In this document: piece by piece, positions 24,840 through 31,147 of the stretch
How the letters are laid out: every line of letters begins with the position of its first letter
Numbering within the stretch: the stretch's first letter is position 1
Origin: an uncultured Blautia sp.
GTDB taxonomy: Bacteria; Bacillota; Clostridia; Lachnospirales; Lachnospiraceae
Direction: 5' to 3'
Assembly (NCBI GenBank): GCA_934408705.1
Contig: CAKRVL010000023.1
Coordinates: 1-31,147 of the forward strand
DNA length: 31,147 nt
Notes under the pieces: model-generated
The model's input: only the letters and a program-made list of their open reading frames with translations
The model's database searches: none
What the model was told of the DNA's origin: nothing
Made by a program: the position numbers and the translations under genes

Positions 24840-24868
24840 ATTATGCCACAAACCAGTTTAAAATGCAA
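24840..24868 (-). promoter_or_regulatory. Promoter of the TetR gene
   Basis: On the minus strand TTGCAT and CATAAT are 17 bases apart. The predicted start near 24833 leaves a leader of about 75 bases to the chosen ATG. Confidence 0.65.
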
Positions 24869-24893
24869 GTACAGTAAATAGTCCTTAATTACA

Positions 24894-27011
24894 TTATTTC
24901 CCACTGTTCTCATACTCTACCAGTTTCTGAAGCCGCTTCATCTCCTCAGATACATCCCTGACCGCGCCATAAAACATCTTGTGTCCATCCTGCTCTCTCA
25001 GGAAAAATGCCTTAATGTTTATCCATATATACTGACCATCTTCTCTCCTTCGACGCACAACACCCTCTGCACCTTCAGCCAGTCTCAAAAAGGATCTCTG
25101 GAAAATATTCTTCATTTTATTTCTGTCTTCAGGATATATTCTCTCCAGAACCTGAATGTTCTCCGCCAGATCTACCGGGTCCTGTCCGATCAGCAGGCAG
25201 TATTTATCATTTACCTGCTGCAGCTCCACATTATCTCCATATACATCATAAATGGCAATCGGCCCAAGAATATTGTTCAGTATACTATCACTGGCCAATT
25301 CAGACTGGAACAATTCTTTAAAGCGTATATGCTCGATCTTACGCGCCTGAATGCCGCGATAGTCCACTTTGTTCTCGTCTAAAAGAAGTTCTTTTACTTC
25401 CTCAACCGGCAACGGCTTATAGAAGAAATAGCCCTGACCATAAATACACCCCATATTCAACAGATAATTGATCTGATCTTCTGTCTCAACACCTTCTGCA
25501 ATCATGCGAAGTCCCATAATATTAGCCATTCTGGTAACAGCCTCAAGAATTCCCATTCCCTTACCTCTGGTATTTTCATCCATTTTCAGGAACTTCATGT
25601 CGATTTTCAGAACATCTACATTTACATCCTTCAGCATATTCAGAGAAGAATATCCGCTTCCAAAATCATCCATCAGAACGGTGAAGCCAGCATTTCGCAA
25701 GGCCTCTGCCACATCAGTGATCACCTTATATTCTTCTACATAAGCACTTTCTGTAATCTCAAGTTCCACATATTCCGGTGGAAGCTCATATTTTTGAACC
25801 AGATCTTTGAAATGCTCTACTACATCAATTGCATAAATATCCACGCTGGACACATTAACAGAAATAGGGATCACCTTATGCCCGCTTTTTATCCAATCCT
25901 TAAGCGTCCGGCATACCTGCTCCCATACCTTCTTATCCAGTTCTGTGACTAATCCGTTACTTTCCATTACAGGTATGAAATATCCCGGTGCCACAATCCC
26001 CTTGGTAGGATGCTTCCAGCGCACCAGGGATTCCAGTCCTACGATCTTACCTGTATTCAGATTACACTTAGGCTGGAGATAATAAATAAATTCATCCCGT
26101 TCCAATCCTGCCTGTACCTCTGCAAGAAGTACATGATTATTCTCCAGGCGGGTTTTCATATCCGAACTATAATATGCAGAGCGTACTGCATAATTTCCCT
26201 TAACAGTCTCCTGTGCAAGGATCGCACGATCATACATCTGGGAAGCGCTAAGCCATATATCATCAATTACATACAATCCAAAGGCAGGGAGAAATCCGGT
26301 ATGTCCGCCATATGCACGCACAAATCCTGTAATACGTCGTTTCAGATTTTCAAGAATTTCCTCATCATTTGGCAGAACGATCACAAAATCATCTCCACCC
26401 ATATAGCCGGCGATTCCGCCAAACTCCTGGCGCATTTTATTAAGGTGAGCTCCAATTTCTCCCAGAAGTCTGTCACCTGCAACCTGACCATACCATTCGT
26501 TGAAAAGCTTAAAATGTTCAATATCAATGGCTGCCAGGCAGTATTTCCCTGCCGTAGCATCATTTACTCTGAGAAAAGCCTCTGTCTGCGTAAAAAAAGG
26601 TACTCTGGCGAATAAACCTGTAAGCTTATTTTTCTCGGCCTGGCGAGAGTTTTTCTTCTCCAGAATATCCTTCTTCATATTTACAAAACGGCAAAGATTA
26701 TCCATGTCTTCTTCGCAAATGTCCCTGGTTAGGATCACATGGCAATTCTGTGCTCCCGGCCACTCAATCTCTCCGGCGTTGATCTTCAGCCATTTCCCCT
26801 GATCTTCATTATAAAACATATCTGTCTTACGCTTCTTATGAGTCAAAGGACAATTACGGCAGGGCTGCTCTCTTCCCCGAAACTTCTCATAACAGATTTC
26901 ACCAGGCTCGAAATTCGAGAATTTCTTCGCCAAAGCTTTACTCATGTACTGAATTCTGTATTCTCCATCTACTATGTATGTAATTGTCTCCGTATTTTTC
27001 TCCCTTTTCAT
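24894..27011 (-). CDS. PAS-GGDEF-EAL-PAS cyclic-di-GMP phosphodiesterase/sensor
   Basis: The 705-residue product starts at the ATG at 27011, because the promoter -10 box overlaps the ATG of the longer frame at 27056. Order: PAS-like domain (about 1-110) with a C-x2-C pair in EQPCRNCPL, a short coiled coil, a degenerate GGDEF domain with GGDDF at 205-209 and NKLTGLF in place of D-x-L-T-G-L, then an EAL domain (about 290-540), then a C-terminal PAS. The EAL domain keeps ESL (327-329), NVSS, ELEITES, MDDFGSG, KIDMKFL and EGVET, so phosphodiesterase activity is likely. The GGDEF half is more likely regulatory. No membrane helix is seen, so it is cytosolic. The ribosome site is modest (GAGAG). Confidence 0.9.
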   Translation of the reverse strand: MKREKNTETITYIVDGEYRIQYMSKALAKKFSNFEPGEICYEKFRGREQPCRNCPLTHKKRKTDMFYNEDQGKWLKINAGEIEWPGAQNCHVILTRDICEEDMDNLCRFVNMKKDILEKKNSRQAEKNKLTGLFARVPFFTQTEAFLRVNDATAGKYCLAAIDIEHFKLFNEWYGQVAGDRLLGEIGAHLNKMRQEFGGIAGYMGGDDFVIVLPNDEEILENLKRRITGFVRAYGGHTGFLPAFGLYVIDDIWLSASQMYDRAILAQETVKGNYAVRSAYYSSDMKTRLENNHVLLAEVQAGLERDEFIYYLQPKCNLNTGKIVGLESLVRWKHPTKGIVAPGYFIPVMESNGLVTELDKKVWEQVCRTLKDWIKSGHKVIPISVNVSSVDIYAIDVVEHFKDLVQKYELPPEYVELEITESAYVEEYKVITDVAEALRNAGFTVLMDDFGSGYSSLNMLKDVNVDVLKIDMKFLKMDENTRGKGMGILEAVTRMANIMGLRMIAEGVETEDQINYLLNMGCIYGQGYFFYKPLPVEEVKELLLDENKVDYRGIQARKIEHIRFKELFQSELASDSILNNILGPIAIYDVYGDNVELQQVNDKYCLLIGQDPVDLAENIQVLERIYPEDRNKMKNIFQRSFLRLAEGAEGVVRRRREDGQYIWINIKAFFLREQDGHKMFYGAVRDVSEEMKRLQKLVEYENSGK

Positions 27012-27054
27012 ATACGACTCTCTTCCGTCTAAAATAATATCCCCATTTTTATTC

Positions 27055-27083
27055 ATTATAATGCATTCTTATTCAATTCGCAA
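27055..27083 (-). promoter_or_regulatory. Promoter of the GGDEF-EAL gene
   Basis: On the minus strand TTGCGA is followed after 17 bases by TATAAT, whose last bases overlap the ATG of the longest frame. Transcription would begin near 27048, downstream of that ATG. Confidence 0.75.
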
Positions 27084-27242
27084 CACAACAATCTTCGAAA
27101 CTTTTTTCTGATTTATTGTTCTACTTTTGACAATATTGTTGCATTTAGCGTGGCTTTCTTTTACACTCATATTTATCGGACAGGTACGTTTTTACACGAT
27201 GCAATGTATCCATAAGCTTACGTACAATATTTTCATAAGAAT

Positions 27243-27276
27243 ATCTTAAGATTTTACCCCTTTCATCTTAAATTTT
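27243..27276 (+). promoter_or_regulatory. Direct repeat upstream of the response regulator gene, candidate binding site
   Basis: ATCTTAAGATTTT at 27243 and ATCTTAAATTTT at 27265 are 22 bases apart, two helical turns, which suits tandem binding by an OmpR-type dimer. The likely -10 is TATATT near 27290. This would give autoregulation; it is inference from spacing and place. Confidence 0.45.
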
Positions 27277-27315
27277 GTCTGATACCTTATATATTACAAG
27301 GGAGGTGAAAAGAAA

Positions 27316-28011
27316 ATGGCAACAATTCTTGTATGTGATGATGATAAAGATATTGTAGAAGCCATCAGCATTTATCTGGAACAGGAAGGTCACCAGATTC
27401 TAAAGGCTTACGATGGACAACAGGCACTTTGGGTTTTACAGAAAAATGAGGTAGATCTGTTGATCATCGACGTAATGATGCCGAAGCTGGATGGCATCAG
27501 GGCAACTTTGAAAATCAGGGAGGAGCATTCTCTTCCTATTATCATTCTTTCAGCAAAGTCCGAGGATGCAGATAAAATTCTTGGATTGAATGTTGGAGCT
27601 GACGATTACGTAACCAAGCCCTTTAGTCCTTTAGAGCTGATTGCCAGGGTTCGTTCCCAGCTTCGAAGATATACCCAGCTGGGTGCAGCGGTTTCCTGTG
27701 AAAGTCAGCATATTTATACAACCGGCGGGCTGACGGTAAATGACGTTCAGAAAGAAGTTCAGGTGGATGGCGAAACCCTGAGGCTTACGCCAATTGAATA
27801 TAATATTCTGCTTCTTCTCATAAAGAATCAAGGCCGGGTATTTTCCATCAATCAAATTTATGAAAATATCTGGAATGAAGAAGCAATTGCGGCAGATAAC
27901 ACAATTGCCGTGCATATCCGGCATATCCGGGAAAAGATTGAAATCAATCCCAAGGAGCCAAGGTATTTAAAAGTTGTCTGGGGACTTGGGTATAAAATTG
28001 AAAAGCTTTGA
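27316..28011 (+). CDS. OmpR/PhoB-family response regulator
   Basis: The product has 231 residues. The receiver domain (1-120) shows the acidic pair in CDDDKDI, the phospho-acceptor Asp52 in IIDVMMPKLDG, and the Thr/Ser plus Lys positions in ILSAKSED and YVTKPFSP. The winged-helix DNA-binding domain (about 130-231) has RLTPIEYNILLLL, SINQIYENIWNE and VHIRHIREKIE, typical of OmpR/PhoB regulators. GGGAGGTGA precedes the ATG. The cognate kinase gene follows after 90 bases, and the pair is probably one transcript. Confidence 0.96.
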   Translation: MATILVCDDDKDIVEAISIYLEQEGHQILKAYDGQQALWVLQKNEVDLLIIDVMMPKLDGIRATLKIREEHSLPIIILSAKSEDADKILGLNVGADDYVTKPFSPLELIARVRSQLRRYTQLGAAVSCESQHIYTTGGLTVNDVQKEVQVDGETLRLTPIEYNILLLLIKNQGRVFSINQIYENIWNEEAIAADNTIAVHIRHIREKIEINPKEPRYLKVVWGLGYKIEKL

Positions 28012-28101
28012 TTAAAAGTATTTGAAAGATTCGCTATTGAATATACCAAATGGCGTTACCAATACGATAAGCAGCACATTATCAAGAAAGGGGTTAATCA
28101 T

Positions 28102-30996
28102 ATGGAAAAGAAAAAATGGCACCGCAGCCCTGGTATCAAAGGGCTTTTGCTCCTATTGCAATATATTTTTCTGGGAGCTGTAATCTTCTCAGGTTTATTT
28201 TTAATTACCTCTTTGGCACATGGTCTGAGGCTTTCTGATTCCGGGAAAGATTATCTGGATTCCACGGCATTTGCCAATACCCTCTACGACGCAGCCTTTG
28301 ACGTGATGCACGGAATTTCTGGTACATTTCCCTATACTAACGTATCCTGGAAAGGCCTTGCCCAAAATGAAGCTTCCCAGTCAGCTGACAAAAATGCCTC
28401 ATCTGAGGCTCGCGCTTCTTTAAATCAGACATCTGCATCCCAAGTAGTTGATCTTAATGAAATTGCCAACGATGAAGAAATCTCTTTTCAAAACACCTCC
28501 GGTCTGGCCTATTCAGTTTCAGACCTGGAAAAATGGGCGCAGGATTTTGATACCTCCAGTGGAAATCCCATTGTGATCTGCCACCAGGCTTCTTTCTCTG
28601 CCGACGAATCACTTTCCCGGCACTATTACTATGTTGATGATTTTTTGAAAAAAATTGACAGCGGAGAACTGGATTTTTCTGTGGATATGGAGTATTACGG
28701 ATTCAGTGACTCTGCAACTGAAATAGCATCCTACGATGAAAATCTCAAACAGCTTATCGAAGACATCAAAGACGACATGCAATATGGTGTAATGGATGAT
28801 CTTTCCGGCATTCAGATCACATCCGGGAACGGCAAAGTGCTCTATGATTCCATCTCCCTCTATGATGGATATTATGAACCAACAGAGGCTTATCCGCCCC
28901 AAGGCGCAGACAGCATTCTGGATGTTCTAAATTCCAATGCCAAATGGAACGACCGCATAGATGAGGCTTTCGAATCTCTTTACAGCCTTCTTTCCAGAAC
29001 TGACTTTTATATCCAGCAGGAGCAGATTCTGAAAAATTATTCCCAGGGTCACTCCAACATGAGTTACATTTACATTAACGAGGATGACGGACAGGTTATT
29101 TCCAATGACAGCGAGCTGGAAGCCCAGCTGGGCTATACCTTGGAACGCAGTGTAACACACGCTGATTCAGCCATAGAAAATCCTACAGCTGACAATATGG
29201 GGGGCACCATTGATTATTGCACAAAACTGACAGATCTTTTAAAATCTATAAATGGTATTTCCTATGTTCTTATCCAATATCAACCAGATGGATTTACCAG
29301 CAACCTGGCAGGGCTCAGGAAATACAATACTTTCCCCGGAAACAATGCTACCTGCGACTCCTGGAAGGAGGTGGCAAACTCCCTGCTGCCAGCAGTAAAC
29401 AGCAATTTCATCTTTGCAGCCTATGTGGATCAGACATTTCCTGTTTCCGATACCTTTTTTGCCGACAAAACATTTTTTGAAAACTATTCCAGCTATCAGA
29501 AGCCGGTATTTCTTTTCTTCCTGCTGTGCAGCTTTCTTTTCCTGGCTGCGTTTGTATGGCTAACAGCAATTGCCGGAAGAAAAAACAGTGACCAAAAGCT
29601 GCACCTTTGCTTTTTTGACCGCTGGCCAACCGAGCTTTCTGCAGGACTGATTCTGCTTGCATGGTTTCCCGTCCTGGTACTCTTTTTACAATGCCTGTCC
29701 TTTGCAGACTATCAGATTGACAGACTGCGTGCCACATCGCTCCTTGATGTGAGTCTGTTGCTGACGCTTATGATTCTGGGGCTTTACACTTTATTCTGGT
29801 TCCAGATTGGCTACCTTAGCCTGGTACGGCGGATCAAGGCAAAGCAGCTCTGGAAAAACAGCATCCTGCGCCGTCTTCTTGTCCTGACCTCCAGACTGAT
29901 TCATTCAGCCAGTCACAAGCTTCACGCCCTTGCTGATCTCTACTCCAGAAACACTGCTGCCAGACTGAAAGCAACCTTCGCTTTTCTTTGCTTTCTTTTC
30001 ATCAAATATATAATCTGCGGTCCCTTACTTGGCAGCATGCAGCTATTCTTTTTCTTCAGCTGTCTGGCTGATCTTTTGATACTGCTATATGTTATTACAA
30101 AAGCCTGCAGCAGAGAACAGATCATAAAAGGACTGAGAGAAATTTCCAATGGAAACCTGCAATATAAAATTCCTCTGGAACGGCTTTGGGGCGATAATAA
30201 ACATATTGCAGAATATATTAATAACATTGGAAGCGGTCTTGACGCAGCTGTAGAAAACAGTGTGAAAAATGAGCGGATGAAAACCGAGCTGATCACCAAC
30301 GTTTCCCACGATCTGAAGACCCCGCTGACTTCCATTATCAGCTACATTGATCTTCTGAAACGTGAGAATTTTACAGATCCTAAGGTTCTGGAATATCTGG
30401 ATATTCTGGAAGCCAAGGCAGCCCGGCTGAAGGTACTCACAGAGGATGTGGTAGAAGCCTCCAAGGCCAGCACCGGAAATCTGACACTGAATATGAATAA
30501 TCTTGATTTCGTAGAAATGCTCCATCAGGTAATTGGAGAGTTCGAGGAGCGTTTCGAAGAACACCATCTTACCATGATAGTACATTTTCCAGATGAGCCT
30601 TCTGTAATCCATGCGGATGGTCAGCGGCTGTGGCGTATATTGGAAAATATTTTCGGAAATGTAACAAAATATGCCATGGAAGACACCCGGGTTTACGCGG
30701 AAGTAATGAACGCCCACGGTCAGGTGGTTTTCACCCTGAAAAATATTTCCGCCCAGCCGTTAAATTTCGCTGCCGAGGAACTTACCGAGCGTTTCGTCCG
30801 CGGTGACGTAGCCCGTGGCACCGAGGGAAGCGGGCTTGGACTTAGCATTGCTAAAAATCTTACTGAGCTCCAGGGCGGCAAATTCCAGCTTTACCTGGAT
30901 GGGGATTTATTCAAAGTGACTATCACCTTCCAGGCGCAGAATTCCAAGTGCACTGACGCAGAAGTCCCCGCTCAGCCCAAGCCGGAAGCGAGATGA
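28102..30996 (+). CDS. Large sensor histidine kinase, partner of the upstream response regulator
   Basis: The product has 964 residues, unusually long. One membrane helix near residues 12-35 is followed by a roughly 430-residue extracellular sensor region, then four to five membrane helices between about 465 and 660. The kinase core has the H-box NVSHDLKTPLTS with the phospho-acceptor His736, a DHp helix, the N-box segment ENIFGNVTKYA and the G-box GSGLGLSIAKNL. The sensor region is acidic and Tyr/Ser/Asp-rich, and I recognise no domain in it. AAGGGG lies 9 bases before the ATG. Nearby wall or transport genes do not indicate the signal. Confidence 0.93.
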   Translation: MEKKKWHRSPGIKGLLLLLQYIFLGAVIFSGLFLITSLAHGLRLSDSGKDYLDSTAFANTLYDAAFDVMHGISGTFPYTNVSWKGLAQNEASQSADKNASSEARASLNQTSASQVVDLNEIANDEEISFQNTSGLAYSVSDLEKWAQDFDTSSGNPIVICHQASFSADESLSRHYYYVDDFLKKIDSGELDFSVDMEYYGFSDSATEIASYDENLKQLIEDIKDDMQYGVMDDLSGIQITSGNGKVLYDSISLYDGYYEPTEAYPPQGADSILDVLNSNAKWNDRIDEAFESLYSLLSRTDFYIQQEQILKNYSQGHSNMSYIYINEDDGQVISNDSELEAQLGYTLERSVTHADSAIENPTADNMGGTIDYCTKLTDLLKSINGISYVLIQYQPDGFTSNLAGLRKYNTFPGNNATCDSWKEVANSLLPAVNSNFIFAAYVDQTFPVSDTFFADKTFFENYSSYQKPVFLFFLLCSFLFLAAFVWLTAIAGRKNSDQKLHLCFFDRWPTELSAGLILLAWFPVLVLFLQCLSFADYQIDRLRATSLLDVSLLLTLMILGLYTLFWFQIGYLSLVRRIKAKQLWKNSILRRLLVLTSRLIHSASHKLHALADLYSRNTAARLKATFAFLCFLFIKYIICGPLLGSMQLFFFFSCLADLLILLYVITKACSREQIIKGLREISNGNLQYKIPLERLWGDNKHIAEYINNIGSGLDAAVENSVKNERMKTELITNVSHDLKTPLTSIISYIDLLKRENFTDPKVLEYLDILEAKAARLKVLTEDVVEASKASTGNLTLNMNNLDFVEMLHQVIGEFEERFEEHHLTMIVHFPDEPSVIHADGQRLWRILENIFGNVTKYAMEDTRVYAEVMNAHGQVVFTLKNISAQPLNFAAEELTERFVRGDVARGTEGSGLGLSIAKNLTELQGGKFQLYLDGDLFKVTITFQAQNSKCTDAEVPAQPKPEAR

Positions 30997-31098
30997 TTTT
31001 TATCATATGTAGCTATAAAATAGGGTAGAGGGAAAATAAATATTTTCGCCCCTCCCATTGAACCGTACGTCAGACTGTCTAACAATTAAGAAAAATGC

Positions 31099-31104
31099 TA
31101 TAAT
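31099..31104 (+). promoter_or_regulatory. Extended -10 promoter of the right-edge gene
   Basis: TGCTATAAT is a perfect -10 with the extended TG element; the -35 position (TGTCTA) is poor. It lies about 37 bases before the ATG at 31141. Confidence 0.6.
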
Positions 31105-31140
31105 AAAACTACCAAATACAGTATCGTAGGGGGATTCGCT

Positions 31141-31147
31141 ATGGCAT
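31141..31147 (+). CDS. Start of an unidentified gene, cut by the window edge
   Basis: ATG GCA and one more base remain. AGGGGGA lies 8 bases upstream, with a promoter behind it, so a real gene very likely begins here. Nothing can be said about its product. Confidence 0.6.

Noticed and set aside
30997..31098. Possible terminator after the histidine kinase gene (GAGGG ... CCCTC near 31028-31055)
   Set aside because: The stem is interrupted and no T-run follows on the plus strand; I cannot call it a terminator.

Overview
This window looks like chromosomal DNA from a Gram-positive anaerobe of the Lachnospiraceae (Blautia/Dorea-like). The basis is the classical Shine-Dalgarno sites, sigma-A type promoters, AT-rich intergenic DNA, clostridial-type protein sequences and an F-type ATP synthase whose c subunit carries a sodium-type site. 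No tRNA, rRNA, CRISPR array or insertion sequence is visible. Most genes are core metabolism. The taxonomic call is from protein style and memory, not from a marker gene.

Layout. (1) 1-5513, minus: the ATP synthase operon atpZ-atpI-atpB-atpE-atpF-atpH-atpA-atpG-atpD, with its promoter at 5485-5513; atpD runs off the left edge. (2) 5700-7831, minus: an orphan sugar-binding lipoprotein with its own terminator, then an RluA-type pseudouridine synthase with its own promoter. (3) 7832-8668, minus: about 800 nt with a near-consensus promoter and A-rich upstream DNA, a strong 3' hairpin and no credible ORF. It has more than a dozen local hairpins and a 5'-3' closing helix. I read it as a large structured noncoding RNA, and it is the most interesting object here. 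(4) 8777-11172, minus: an aconitase-family hydratase. (5) 11223-12492, plus: a small conserved-looking acidic protein and a secreted transglutaminase-like protein, ending in a terminator shared with the convergent RNase H gene. (6) 12468-14108, minus: RNase H with a hybrid-binding domain and a D-2-hydroxyacid dehydrogenase. Upstream of them, 14145-14325 is a compact set of nested palindromes that looks like a dispersed repeat.

(7) 14317-19094, minus: a small membrane protein, then the cell-wall set MurF, Ddl and an L,D-transpeptidase, which make, attach and crosslink the end of the peptidoglycan stem peptide. (8) 19171-20628, minus: a class I aminotransferase. (9) 20681-21965, plus: an RlmI-like methyltransferase and a 62-residue protein with nine cysteines. 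(10) 21976-27083, minus: a radical SAM/SPASM-like protein, a DUF308/HdeD membrane protein, a TetR regulator and a PAS-GGDEF-EAL-PAS cyclic-di-GMP protein. (11) 27243-30996, plus: an OmpR-type response regulator with a very large histidine kinase. A further gene begins at 31141.

Several start codons were moved inward because the longest ORF began at a TTG/GTG or at an ATG lying inside a Shine-Dalgarno or promoter element (atpE, the lipoprotein, hydratase, 210-residue membrane protein, Cys-rich protein, DUF308 protein, TetR, GGDEF-EAL). No similarity search or structure prediction was run; family names rest on motifs and memory.
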